Positions 14,541 to 23,818 are shown, counted from the first letter of the stretch. The stretch: DNA of 64,000 nt from Pseudescherichia vulneris NBRC 102420 (GCF_000759795.1 NZ_BBMZ01000009.1:1-64000), one strand, 5' to 3'. Numbers and translations are program-made. The notes: generated by a model from the letters alone, not told the origin.

Positions 14541-16414
14541 CAGAAGGCGAAGCAGCTGCAGCCGAACGCGCCCCAGAAGGCGTTATCGTCTGAAACTGGA
14601 ACCGAGGAGCGGCGGGCCACGTCGTGCTGGTGGCTGTGTACGCCGCACGGGCCGCTGCAGTGGTGCACGGCAGGCATCAGGCCCACGCGGTTTTGCTGCG
14701 GTGGGGCGCTGCGGTAGTGGCCCGGCACGTTGACCACCGGCGACCACTCCGGCAGCACGGGAATCGACGGCGGCGCTTCCGAGGTAAAGGCCCCTGCGGC
14801 GTAGACGATGTTGCCATCCACCACGGTCAGCACGGATTCGATACCTTTGATCTCCTCCTCCGGCACGCGGAAGTAGTCTTTGCTCAGCACCGCCAGATCT
14901 GCCAGCTGACCTACTTTAATCTGGCCTTTTTTGCCCTGCTCGCTGGAGAACCAGGCGCTGCCCTGGGTCCAGAGCATCAGGGCGGTATCGCGGTCGAGGC
15001 GCGCGTTCACGTCATACATCTGCATGCCGCCCACGGTGCGGCCAGAGACCAGCCAGTACAGCGCGGTCCACGGGTTGTAGCTGGCGACGCGGGTGGCATC
15101 GGTCCCCAGGCCCACCGGCACGCCGGTTTCCAGCATCTTCGCAACCGGCGGCGTGTGGCGAACCGCCTCCATACCATAGCGCTCGGCGAAGTATTCACCC
15201 TGGAAGGCCATCCGGTGCTGCACCGCGATGCCGCCGCCCAGCGCCTTGATGCGGTCGATGTTGTGCTGCGTGACGGTTTCGGCGTGGTCAAAGAACCAGT
15301 GCAGACCGTTGAAGGGGATCTCGCGGTTCACTCTCTCGAACACATCCAGCATGCGGCTGATAGATTCGTTATAGGTGGCGTGCAGGCGGAACGGCCAGCG
15401 GTGCTCTACCAGATGACGGACGACGCGCTCCAGCTCGTCTTCCATACCCGGCGCGAGATCCGGACGCGGTTCGAGGAAATCTTCGAAGTCGGCGGCGGAG
15501 AAGACCAGCATTTCACCCGCGCCGTTGTGGCGGAAGAAGTCGCTGCCTTGGCCCGGCGTCAGCATGTCAGTCCACTTCTCAAAGTCTTCCAGCTCATGGC
15601 CGGGACGCTGGGTAAACAGGTTATAGGCGATGCGGATGGTCATCTGCTCTTTGGCATGCAGCTCGGCGATCACCTCATAATCTTCCGGGTAGTTCTGGAA
15701 GCCGCCGCCAGCGTCGATGGCGCTGGTCAGGCCAAGACGGTTCAGCTCGCGCATAAACTGGCGGGTGGAGTTGACCTGCTGCTCCAGCGGCAGCTTCGGC
15801 CCTTTCGCCAGGGTAGCGTAGAGGATCATGGCGTTCGGGCGCGCAATCAGCATTCCGGTCGGGTTGCCGTTGCTGTCGCGCTGGATCTCGCCGCCCGGCG
15901 GGTTCGGGGTATCTTTGGTGTAGCCCACCACCTTCAGCGCGGCGCGGTTGAGCAGGGCGCGGTCGTAGAGGTGCAGAATAAACACCGGCGTATCCGGCGC
16001 GGCGGCGTTGATCTCATCCAGGGTAGGCATCCGGCGCTCGGCAAACTGAAACTCCGACCAGCCGCCAACCACGCGCACCCACTGCGGAGAAGGGGTGCGC
16101 AGCGCCTGCTCTTTCAGCATCCGCAGCGCGTCCGCCAGCGACGGCACGCCTTCCCAGCGCAGTTCGAGGTTGTAGTTCAGACCGCCGCGGATCAGATGCA
16201 GGTGGGAGTCATTCAGGCCTGGGATCGCGGTGCTGCCTTTTAGGTCGATGACGCGGGTGCCTTCCGCCTGGTGCTGCATCACCTCTGCCGCTGTGCCGAC
16301 TTCCAGAAACTTGCCGTCGCGAATAGCCACCGCATCGGCGACCGGGTTTTCCCTGTCTACCGTATGAAATTTACCGTTGAGTAAGATGAGTTCTGCCTTG
16401 CCGAGCGAGACCAT
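14540..16414 (-). CDS. Amidohydrolase (YtcJ/NfdA-like) with Cys/His-rich tail
   Basis: This 624-residue member of the amidohydrolase 3 group starts with LILLNGKFHTVDRENPVADAV, the usual N-terminal strand pair. Metal ligands can be seen in NDSHLHLIRGG, in HLVEHRWPFRLHATYNES, in LHWFFDHAETV and in GLGTDATRVASYNPW. Relatives such as N-substituted formamide deformylase remove acyl groups from C-N bonds; the substrate here is unknown. After the domain ends (PEWSPVVNVPGHY), about 45 more residues contain HHCSGPCGVHSHQHD and GCSCFAF, a cluster of four Cys and several His that could bind another metal. It is the first gene of the leftward operon and is divergent from the 16626 hydrolase. Confidence 0.9.
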   Translation of the reverse strand: MVSLGKAELILLNGKFHTVDRENPVADAVAIRDGKFLEVGTAAEVMQHQAEGTRVIDLKGSTAIPGLNDSHLHLIRGGLNYNLELRWEGVPSLADALRMLKEQALRTPSPQWVRVVGGWSEFQFAERRMPTLDEINAAAPDTPVFILHLYDRALLNRAALKVVGYTKDTPNPPGGEIQRDSNGNPTGMLIARPNAMILYATLAKGPKLPLEQQVNSTRQFMRELNRLGLTSAIDAGGGFQNYPEDYEVIAELHAKEQMTIRIAYNLFTQRPGHELEDFEKWTDMLTPGQGSDFFRHNGAGEMLVFSAADFEDFLEPRPDLAPGMEDELERVVRHLVEHRWPFRLHATYNESISRMLDVFERVNREIPFNGLHWFFDHAETVTQHNIDRIKALGGGIAVQHRMAFQGEYFAERYGMEAVRHTPPVAKMLETGVPVGLGTDATRVASYNPWTALYWLVSGRTVGGMQMYDVNARLDRDTALMLWTQGSAWFSSEQGKKGQIKVGQLADLAVLSKDYFRVPEEEIKGIESVLTVVDGNIVYAAGAFTSEAPPSIPVLPEWSPVVNVPGHYRSAPPQQNRVGLMPAVHHCSGPCGVHSHQHDVARRSSVPVSDDNAFWGAFGCSCFAF

Positions 16415-16502
16415 TGGGTTCTCCTGCTGAAGCGTCCGAAGCCTGATGCGCCGGACTATAAAGTGATGGGATTATCTTCAGCAGGGGGATCGGGCGTCTA
16501 GT

Positions 16503-16533
16503 TATACGAAGGTATACCTATACGAACGTATAG
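16503..16533. promoter_or_regulatory. Two adjacent palindromes in the divergent promoter
   Basis: TATACGAAGGTATA (16503-16516) and the perfect inverted repeat CTATACGAACGTATAG (16518-16533) lie side by side, followed by a further TTATACAC. They sit 89-119 bases before the amidohydrolase start and about 95 bases before the 16626 hydrolase start. The spacing of about 15 bases centre to centre would place two dimers on nearly the same DNA region. They are candidate operators for the LuxR/FixJ-type regulator at 24273-24893, by inference from shared locus. Confidence 0.6.
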
Positions 16534-16625
16534 TTATACACAGAGATAATAGTTATGCCGGTTCAGGGGTTCTACTATCCGTGTCGATAACAATCTGTTC
16601 CACTTACACGACAATGGAAACTCAC

Positions 16626-17315
16626 ATGACCAACTCTAAGCTTGAAGTACTGACCCCGGAAAATTGCCAGATGATCTTTATCGATCAGCAGCCGCAGATG
16701 GCCTTCGGCGTGCAGTCTATCGACCGTCAGGTACTGAAGAACAACGTGGTTGGCCTGGCAAAAGCGGCTAAGGTCTTCAACATTCCTACTACCATCACCA
16801 CCGTTGAAACCGAAAGCTTCTCGGGTAACACCTTCCCGGAGCTGCTGGACGTCTTCCCTGAGCACGACATTCTCGAGCGTACCTCCATGAACTCCTGGGA
16901 TGACCAGAAAGTGCGTGATGCGCTGGCGAAAAACGGCAAGAAGAAAGTGGTGGTATCGGGGCTGTGGACCGAAGTGTGCAACAACACCTTCGCTCTCTGC
17001 GCCATGCTGGAAGGGGGATATGAAATTTATATGGTGGCTGACGCCTCCGGCGGCACCTCTAAAGAAGCGCATGACTTCGCTATGCAGCGCATGATCCAGG
17101 CGGGCGTGATCCCGGTAACCTGGCAGCAGGTTCTGCTGGAGTGGCAGCGCGACTGGGCGCACAAAGAGACCTACAACGCCGTGATGGATATCGTGAAAGA
17201 GCACTCCGGCGCGTACGGTATGGGCGTTGATTACGCTTACACCATGGTGCACAAAGCCCCGGCGCGTGCCAAGGGCGCACATCGTACCCTGGCCCCGGTT
17301 CCAGCTAACAAATAA
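16626..17315 (+). CDS. Isochorismatase-like cysteine hydrolase (YcaC-related)
   Basis: The protein has 229 residues from ATG 16626; an in-frame ATG 12 bases upstream is also possible. The isochorismatase fold is shown by MIFIDQQPQMAFGV (catalytic Asp), ERTSMNSWDD, the lysine-rich AKNGKKKVVVSGL and the nucleophile loop GLWTEVCNNTFALCAMLEGGYEIYMVADASGG with the active cysteine after TEV. The pattern is that of E. coli YcaC-type hydrolases, which cleave small amides or similar bonds; the substrate is unknown. It is divergent from the amidohydrolase operon across the palindromes and is followed by its own strong terminator. Confidence 0.9.
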   Translation: MTNSKLEVLTPENCQMIFIDQQPQMAFGVQSIDRQVLKNNVVGLAKAAKVFNIPTTITTVETESFSGNTFPELLDVFPEHDILERTSMNSWDDQKVRDALAKNGKKKVVVSGLWTEVCNNTFALCAMLEGGYEIYMVADASGGTSKEAHDFAMQRMIQAGVIPVTWQQVLLEWQRDWAHKETYNAVMDIVKEHSGAYGMGVDYAYTMVHKAPARAKGAHRTLAPVPANK

Positions 17316-17323
17316 CGCCAATG

Positions 17324-17355
17324 CGGGCCGGACGACTGTCCCGGCCCGTTTTTTT
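17324..17355 (+). terminator. Terminator of the YcaC-like gene
   Basis: CGGGCCGG (17324-17331), a nine-base loop, CCGGCCCG (17341-17348) and seven Ts (17349-17355). Some read-through into the XapX genes 34 bases beyond is possible. Confidence 0.9.
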
Positions 17356-17388
17356 ATTCAGTGATGATTGAATGATGGGAGAACTGCC

Positions 17389-17550
17389 ATGAGCGCAGAG
17401 CTTATTTCCCTTGGCGCAGGGGTGTTGATTGGTCTGGTTTACGCCCTGCTGAAGGTGCGCTCGCCCGCGCCGCCCGCCATCGCGCTGGTCGGTTTGCTGG
17501 GGATGCTGGCAGGCGAGCAGCTTGTCAATTTCTTTACCTGGGCAGGCTAA
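17389..17550 (+). CDS. XapX domain protein, first copy
   Basis: This 53-residue membrane protein has GAGVLIGLVYALLKVRSPAPP followed by ALVGLLGMLAGEQL, the core of the XapX (DUF1427) domain: two short hydrophobic helices joined by a proline-rich turn. The function of the domain is unknown. GGGAG stands 9-13 bases before ATG 17389. The second copy starts two bases after its stop codon. It is too short for many gene-calling cutoffs but is clearly real. Confidence 0.85.
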   Translation: MSAELISLGAGVLIGLVYALLKVRSPAPPAIALVGLLGMLAGEQLVNFFTWAG

Positions 17551-17552
17551 AT

Positions 17553-17807
17553 ATGTTGAAATCATACGTTGTTTCGCTGGCGACCGGCCTTTTGGCAGGC
17601 GCTATCTATGGCGCATTACAGGTTCATTCGCCTGCACCACCGGTCATCGCCCTGCTGGGGCTGTTCGGTATGCTGGTGGGAGAACAGCTTATTCCGGTAT
17701 GCCGACGTCTTGTACGCCGTCAGCCGGTCACCCTGGCATGGTTTCGTCATGAATGCGTGCCCAAAATCAGCGGCACTCCACCCCCCGAAGGCAAAAACCT
17801 ACCGTAG
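17553..17807 (+). CDS. XapX domain protein, second copy with tail
   Basis: This 84-residue paralogue of the preceding gene reads ATGLLAGAIYGALQVHSPAPP then ALLGLFGMLVGEQLIPV, followed by about 35 extra residues with a basic stretch (CRRLVRRQPVT) and a proline-rich end. Two membrane helices with a cytosolic tail are likely. Only two bases separate it from the first copy, so the pair is translationally coupled. It leads into the receiver gene at 17853. The role is unknown; conserved company with hydrolases and the giant kinase suggests a shared pathway. Confidence 0.85.
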   Translation: MLKSYVVSLATGLLAGAIYGALQVHSPAPPVIALLGLFGMLVGEQLIPVCRRLVRRQPVTLAWFRHECVPKISGTPPPEGKNLP

Positions 17808-17852
17808 GGAGCGCCACTCACGTTCGCGTGAGCTCAGTCAGAGGATCACGGC

Positions 17853-18236
17853 ATGGCGTTCTCTCCGCGCATTGTCATTGTTGACGATGAACGTTCCGTT
17901 CGCAGCGGATTAAGCAATTTACTGCTGTCGGAGGGCTACGATACCTGCACCTTCGAATCCGCAGAAGCGTTTCTCAGTGACGACTCAGCGTTGGCAAGCG
18001 CCGATCTGTTGATCCTCGACGTCAAGCTCAAGGGGATGAGCGGCCTGGAACTCTATACCTCCGTCGTATCGCAGCCCAATCCGCCGCCGGTTATTTTTAT
18101 CTCCGGACACGAAGAGAAAAACAGCCAGTGGACGATCACGGGCGCGGAGGCCGTCTCGCTTTTACGCAAGCCCATCAATATTGATACGCTGCTGGAACAT
18201 ATCCGCCGTGAACTCTCTTTACGCGAGGAGCGCTGA
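17853..18236 (+). CDS. Stand-alone response regulator receiver
   Basis: This 127-residue protein has a receiver domain and nothing else. The acidic pocket is Asp11-Asp12, the phosphoacceptor Asp56 lies in LLILDVKLKGMSG, and Lys106 is in LLRKP. ADLLILD and FISGHEEK resemble FixJ-type receivers. With no output domain it may relay phosphate or act as a sink. GAGGATC precedes the start. Its stop codon shares one base with the start of the giant kinase gene, so the two are made together and are a likely cognate pair. Confidence 0.93.
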   Translation: MAFSPRIVIVDDERSVRSGLSNLLLSEGYDTCTFESAEAFLSDDSALASADLLILDVKLKGMSGLELYTSVVSQPNPPPVIFISGHEEKNSQWTITGAEAVSLLRKPINIDTLLEHIRRELSLREER

Positions 18237-21200
18237 TGAGCGAGAAACTTTCTGCCGCTGGCAAGCTGATGAATGGGGACGTATTTACCTTAACCGATGA
18301 CATTATCTTCACCCCGCTGGCTCAGGACGGCTGCATCGCCTGGACCCTATGTCATCCGCTGCATTCGGGCGAGAGCTTTATTCTGGCCAGCGCCGCCAGC
18401 GATGATGCAGAGTTTCAGGCAACCCGGCTGCTCAAAAACGAATTTGCCCTGCGTATGCAGCTCTCCGGTATGTGGGCGGTACGACCCATCAGCTCCACCA
18501 GCCATCACGGCCGCTATGCCCTGGTCTATGCGCCGTTTCCCTTCCGCACCCTGGCGCAATCCACCCGCCTGCGGGTAGGCAATATCGCTGACTTCCTGGC
18601 GATGGCGCTAGGGCTGTGTACGCCGCTGCGGCAGATGCATGCCCAGGGGCTGGTGCACAGCGATATCAAACCCGGCAACTTTTTTATCGATCCCGGCGGC
18701 GCGTACCGGCTGGCCGGATTCGGCTTGACCACCGGCTCGCCGGAGATCGCCAGCCAGGCGAGCCTGTCGGTGCCCGGCGGGACGCTGGCCTATATGTCGC
18801 CGGAGCACACCGCGCGCACCCGCGATAGCGTCGACAGCCGCAGCGATCTCTACAGCCTGGGCATCGTGCTGTATGAACTGCTGACCGGCACGCTGCCCTT
18901 TGAGCCCAGCGAAGGCGGGCAGGCGGAGTGGGCGCATCACCATATTGCTTCCGTTCCCCGGCCGCTGCACGAGGTGCGGCCCTCGGTGCCCGGCATGCTC
19001 TCGGCGATCGTTCTGCGCCTGCTGGAAAAATCCCCGGCTAACCGATACCAGACGGTGGAGGGCCTGATCGCCGACCTGCGTCGCTGTCAGGCGAATCTGG
19101 CAGAAAACGGGGATATCACGCCGTTTACGCCAGGCTTGCAGGATCGTCTGCCCGCCCGCTTTTTGCCGGACAATCTCTACCTGGCCCATCCCCAGCAGCA
19201 GCAGTTGCTGGCGGCGTTTGACCAGGTCACGGAGAGCGGCGCGCATTCGCTGGTGGTCATTAGCGGCCCGCTCGGCAGCGGCAAGTCGTCGCTCATCGCC
19301 TCGGCGCTGAAAACGCTCCAGCATCGGCGGGTGCTGCTGGCGGTCAGCAAAGCCGATCAATATTCGGCCGTCGTGCCCTATACCGTTATCGCCTCGGCCT
19401 TTCGCTCGCTAACGCTCTATCTGCTGGGGCTGGGCGCAGAGGACGTTGCGCGCTGGAAGCGGCGGCTGACCCGCGCGCTTGGCAGCTATGCCGTCCTGGC
19501 CGTCAAGCTGGTGCCGGAGCTAGGCCTGCTGCTGGACAACCGCTCCCTCACCGTGGGCGATCTCGACTCCACCGATGCCAAAGCACGTTTCAACCAGATG
19601 GCATCCCGGCTGGTGGAGGCCTTCGCCACGCCGGACTGTCCGCTGGTGTTATTAATTGACGATATTCACTGGATAGACCAGGCCAGCCTGCAATTGCTGG
19701 AATACCTGACCCAGGCCAGCGGCGCGCTGCCGCTGCTTATGGTGGTTGCCCACTCCGATACCGACGCGTTTCCCGACGGTAGCGCACAAACGCTGCTAAA
19801 AAACCTGCGCGCCGACGCCCGTCATCTTGTCGATATCCGGCCAGCGCCGCTGAACGTGAAGGCGGTCGCGCGCTGGCTGGCGGACATTTTTCAGGCCCGG
19901 GCGTCTGGCTTACACGAGCTGGCGACGCTGATTCATGAAAAAACCGGCGGCAACCCGCTGTTTACCCATGAGTTTTTTCAGCGCATCGTCAAAGACGGGC
20001 TGATCACCCATAACAAAAAGCAGGGCAAGTGGTATTACGATCTGCCCGCGATCCGGGCGCGAAACTACACCGAAAACGTGGCAAGCCTGGTGCTGCTGCA
20101 GCTGGCGGATATGCCTTTGCCGGCGCGCAGGCTGCTCGGCTGCCTCGCCTGCGTCGGCGGAACAGGCAAGCCCGCGCTGCTGAGCCAGATGCAGGCGATT
20201 ACTCCCGAGCATCTGCATGAGCAGCTGCAACCGGCGGTTTCCGCCCGGCTGATTAGCCTTGCTGGTGATGAATATACCTTTACGCACGATCGCGTACACA
20301 AGGCGGCGCGGGCGCTGCTTAACGCTGACGAGATCGGCCAGCTTAATCTCTCTGCCGCGCGCCTGTTCACCGAGGCAGCGCGCCAGAGCGACGACAGCGA
20401 TCGGCTGTTTTTGGCGGTTCACCATATCACTTCAGCGCTTAACGACATTCGCTTCTCGCCGGAGCGCGACAGCTACCGTGCGGTCTGTCATCTTGCCGCC
20501 CAGCGGGCGAAAAGCACCGGTGATTACGCCTCTGCCGTGCGTTATCTGCGTACCGCAAAGCGGCTACATGAGGATGCGCTGCACGCCGAGCCGGATGAAG
20601 CTTTCCAGCTTGATTTCGATGAGGCGGAGTGTGAGTTTCTGCAAGGTAATCTCCCCTCTGCGTTGGCGCTGTGCCAGCGGCTGATGCACGCCCCGCGCCC
20701 GCACCAGAAAGCGGTAGCCGCCTGCATGATGGCGGAAATTTATATGCGTCAGTCCAATATGCCGCTGGCGCTGGAGACGGCCCTGTCCGGTCTGGCCGCC
20801 TTTGATGTTGACCTTAGCCGCCACCCGAACGCAGGTGACTGCGACGAGGCATGGCGCTCGGTAGAGTCGCGAATTAGCGGCGATCCGGTCGCAGCTTTTC
20901 AGACCCTTGCCGTAACGCAAGACCGGGAGGCGGAAACGATCATGAGCCTGATGCTCAGCGCCAGCATGTTCGCCGCCTTTGCCTGTCCGCGTCTGCACTT
21001 TTTACTGCTCTGCAAAATCATCCATATGACGCTGGACCGGGGATTATGCGGTGCCTCAACGGCGGCGTTTGCCTGGTATGGCGTGCTGATTGGCCGCCGC
21101 TACCACGAATATCCACACGGGTTTATCTGGAGCCAGCTTGCCCATGAGCTGGTGATGCAGCACGGCTTTAACAATTTCAAAGGGCGGACGCTGCTGGCGG

Positions 21201-23815
21201 TGGATCTTGCCACCTCGTGGGTGAAGCCGATCGGATCGGCCATCGAGAGCGCGAAAACCTGCTTTACGGCCTCGGTTGACCACGGCGATCTCACCGCCGC
21301 CTGTTTTATCATTCGCCATCAGACCATGAATTTTCTCACCCGGGGCGATCACCTGGACGGCGTGCTGACCACCATTGAGCGCGGCCTGGGCTTTATTCGC
21401 AAACTGCGCTTCCCGGATGTCGAGATCCTGCTCCTGCTGCAGCGGCTGTATGTGAATCACCTGCGTAATGCCTCGGGGAATTTTACCGGCGCGGAGGTGT
21501 TCCCGGCGTCGCTGATTGCCGATGAAACCGCGCGCGGCCATCAGCATATCCCTCTGACGCTGTTCTGGTTCTGGCTCTATCGCGGCATGGCGCACTTTAT
21601 GGCGGGGGAGTACGCCGAGGCATCCCACTGCCTGGAGAACGCTGCGCCAATGGTCGACAGCGTGCCGGGGTATATCCATCTGCTCGATTACCATTTTTAC
21701 AGCGCGCTTTCGCTAACGCTCTCTCTGAAGCCGGAGAGCGCGACCGCCGCGCAGCGGGACACGGTAAAAGGCCATCACGATCGGATCGCGCTGTGGGCCC
21801 GGCATAATCCGGCGACCTTTGCCGATAAAGAGGCGCTGGTTGGCGCTGAGCTGGCGCGCCTGGAGCAGAAAAATGACATTGCCATCGCCCAGTATGAGAG
21901 GGCAATTAAGCTCTCGGGCGACGCGGAGTTTCATCACATCCACGGCCTGGCCTGTGAGTTAGCGGGCGGCTTTGCTAAAGCAGCGGGTTTCCAGGTAGCC
22001 TCCGAGGCCTATTTCCGCGGGGCGTTTTCTGCGTGGCGGCGGTGGGGGGCAATGGCGAAACTGCGCCAGCTGGAGCGCCACTATCCGCACCTCTCGCCAT
22101 CGACACAGAGCACCCCCTACGACACCATCGCCTTTGCGCAGAATGAGGTCGTACACGATCTGGAGAGCATGCTCAGAGCGGTGCGGGCCATGACGGAGGA
22201 GATCGACCTCGACCGGCTGATGCAGACGCTGATGACCCTGCTGCTTGAGCGGGCAGGTGCCCAGCGCGGTCTGCTGATTCGCATTCTTGATAACAACGTG
22301 CTGGAAACCCAGGCCTGCGCGGAGACCTCCTCGGACGGCGTGAAGGTGCGGCGGGTTAAAGAGCGGCCTTCAGCCACCGATATGCCGCTGTCGATTCTCT
22401 CGGCGGTGATGCGTACCGGCCAGGAGATCCGCACCGGCAAGCCGGGAAGCTTCAGCCCCTTCAGCCAGGATGCCTATCTGGTGACGTCCGGCGCGGCGGT
22501 GATGTGCGTCCCGATGTATAAGCAGGCCAAAATGGTCGGCGTACTCTATCTGGAAAACCGCGTCATGCCGGAGATCTTCACTGCCGAGCATTCACGCATC
22601 GTCAGGATGCTGGCGTCGCAGGCGGCGGTATCGCTGGAAACGGCGCGCCTGTACGCCGAGCTGCTGGAGGAGAACGTCCAGCGGCGGCGGGTTGAGAAAG
22701 AGCTGCGCGCCAGCCAGACCTCTTTAATGCTCGGGGAGCGCATCAGCAACACCGGCACCTGGCGCTGGGATATCGACCAGGATCTGATGTTTGTCTCCGA
22801 TGAATACGCCCGCATCCTCGGCCTGCCGGACCGGCAGCGCACGATCTCGATGGCGGATTTCCTGATGCTGGTGCATCCGGAAGATTATCAGCGCATCAGC
22901 CGACTGGTGACCGATAGCGTGCGCAACGGCGTCTCGATGCGCGCCGAGTTCCGCGTGTTCCGCCCGGACGGAGATTGCCGCTACATTCTGGGGGTGGGTA
23001 ATCCGGTGGGAGATGAACCCAGCGTCGCGGAGTATTTCGGCGTTATCACCGATATCACCGCCCGCCGCCAGTCGGAGGACGCCGTACGCGTGGCGCAGGC
23101 CGATCTCGCCCGCGTCTCCCGGGCGACCACGGTCGGGCAGCTGACGGCCTCTATCGCCCATGAGATCAACCAGCCGCTGATGTCGATTGTGGCCAATGCG
23201 GGTGCCAGCCTGCGCTGGCTCAGCCGGGAGCCGGCCATGCTCAGCCATGCGCGCACCAGCCTGGAAGAGATCATCAGCGAGGGCGAGCGCGCCGGGAATA
23301 TCATTCGCGGTTTACAGGCGCTGACGCGCAACCAGACGGCAAGCCGCTCGCGGGTAAATCTGCACCATCTGGTCTACCACATTGTGGCGCTCTCACGCAG
23401 CGAGCTGGAGCGGCAGCAGATTGCGCTCCACTATCAGCTTAAGGCGCAGGACGCCTTTATCTATGGCGACAGCGTGCAAATCCAGCAGGTGCTGCTGAAC
23501 CTTATCGTCAACGCGATTGATGCCATGGCAGGCATACATGACCGTCCGCTCACCCTCACCGTTAGCTCGCTGAACCCGGAACCGGGCAGCATTCGTCTGG
23601 ATATTACCGATACCGGGATTGGCCTCAGCCCCGAGGTGCAGGAGCGGCTGTTTGATTCGTTCTACACTACCAAAGAGCAGGGGATGGGGATGGGGCTGAG
23701 CATCAGCCACTCTATCATTGAGCGTCATGCGGGACGGCTGCAGGCTGTCCCGGGCGAGCGCCACGGCAGCCGATTCTGGTTTACCCTGCCGGTGCATGAC
23801 CAGCAGGGTGAGTAG
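18236..23815 (+). CDS. Ser/Thr-kinase-like/AAA/GAF/PAS/histidine kinase fusion
   Basis: The protein has 1859 residues. In order: a Hanks-type kinase-like domain (about 10-285), an AAA/STAND ATPase (about 310-600; Walker A GPLGSGKSS at 344-352, Walker B LIDDIHWID with Asp475-476), a long helical TPR-like region (about 690-1290), a GAF domain (about 1310-1470), a PAS domain (about 1498-1618) and a histidine kinase with phosphoacceptor His1642 in SIAHEINQPL and an ATPase (N box NLIVNAIDAM, DTGIGLS, GMGMGLS). This is the layout of the HstK-like trifunctional sensors. The kinase-like domain keeps HSDIKPGN (141-148) and MSPEH but lacks the strand-3 lysine (SFILASA, 47-53) and has GFG (161-163) for DFG, so it is probably a pseudokinase. 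There is no membrane segment, so it should sense a cytosolic signal. It is coupled to the receiver gene upstream. Confidence 0.95.
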   Translation: MSEKLSAAGKLMNGDVFTLTDDIIFTPLAQDGCIAWTLCHPLHSGESFILASAASDDAEFQATRLLKNEFALRMQLSGMWAVRPISSTSHHGRYALVYAPFPFRTLAQSTRLRVGNIADFLAMALGLCTPLRQMHAQGLVHSDIKPGNFFIDPGGAYRLAGFGLTTGSPEIASQASLSVPGGTLAYMSPEHTARTRDSVDSRSDLYSLGIVLYELLTGTLPFEPSEGGQAEWAHHHIASVPRPLHEVRPSVPGMLSAIVLRLLEKSPANRYQTVEGLIADLRRCQANLAENGDITPFTPGLQDRLPARFLPDNLYLAHPQQQQLLAAFDQVTESGAHSLVVISGPLGSGKSSLIASALKTLQHRRVLLAVSKADQYSAVVPYTVIASAFRSLTLYLLGLGAEDVARWKRRLTRALGSYAVLAVKLVPELGLLLDNRSLTVGDLDSTDAKARFNQMASRLVEAFATPDCPLVLLIDDIHWIDQASLQLLEYLTQASGALPLLMVVAHSDTDAFPDGSAQTLLKNLRADARHLVDIRPAPLNVKAVARWLADIFQARASGLHELATLIHEKTGGNPLFTHEFFQRIVKDGLITHNKKQGKWYYDLPAIRARNYTENVASLVLLQLADMPLPARRLLGCLACVGGTGKPALLSQMQAITPEHLHEQLQPAVSARLISLAGDEYTFTHDRVHKAARALLNADEIGQLNLSAARLFTEAARQSDDSDRLFLAVHHITSALNDIRFSPERDSYRAVCHLAAQRAKSTGDYASAVRYLRTAKRLHEDALHAEPDEAFQLDFDEAECEFLQGNLPSALALCQRLMHAPRPHQKAVAACMMAEIYMRQSNMPLALETALSGLAAFDVDLSRHPNAGDCDEAWRSVESRISGDPVAAFQTLAVTQDREAETIMSLMLSASMFAAFACPRLHFLLLCKIIHMTLDRGLCGASTAAFAWYGVLIGRRYHEYPHGFIWSQLAHELVMQHGFNNFKGRTLLAVDLATSWVKPIGSAIESAKTCFTASVDHGDLTAACFIIRHQTMNFLTRGDHLDGVLTTIERGLGFIRKLRFPDVEILLLLQRLYVNHLRNASGNFTGAEVFPASLIADETARGHQHIPLTLFWFWLYRGMAHFMAGEYAEASHCLENAAPMVDSVPGYIHLLDYHFYSALSLTLSLKPESATAAQRDTVKGHHDRIALWARHNPATFADKEALVGAELARLEQKNDIAIAQYERAIKLSGDAEFHHIHGLACELAGGFAKAAGFQVASEAYFRGAFSAWRRWGAMAKLRQLERHYPHLSPSTQSTPYDTIAFAQNEVVHDLESMLRAVRAMTEEIDLDRLMQTLMTLLLERAGAQRGLLIRILDNNVLETQACAETSSDGVKVRRVKERPSATDMPLSILSAVMRTGQEIRTGKPGSFSPFSQDAYLVTSGAAVMCVPMYKQAKMVGVLYLENRVMPEIFTAEHSRIVRMLASQAAVSLETARLYAELLEENVQRRRVEKELRASQTSLMLGERISNTGTWRWDIDQDLMFVSDEYARILGLPDRQRTISMADFLMLVHPEDYQRISRLVTDSVRNGVSMRAEFRVFRPDGDCRYILGVGNPVGDEPSVAEYFGVITDITARRQSEDAVRVAQADLARVSRATTVGQLTASIAHEINQPLMSIVANAGASLRWLSREPAMLSHARTSLEEIISEGERAGNIIRGLQALTRNQTASRSRVNLHHLVYHIVALSRSELERQQIALHYQLKAQDAFIYGDSVQIQQVLLNLIVNAIDAMAGIHDRPLTLTVSSLNPEPGSIRLDITDTGIGLSPEVQERLFDSFYTTKEQGMGMGLSISHSIIERHAGRLQAVPGERHGSRFWFTLPVHDQQGE

Positions 23816-23818
23816 CGC

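Noticed and set aside
14624-16243. 539-codon open frame antisense to the amidohydrolase gene
   Set aside because: The amidohydrolase has clear metal motifs on the minus strand; the antisense product is His/Arg/Val-rich and of no known type, a usual effect of high GC.
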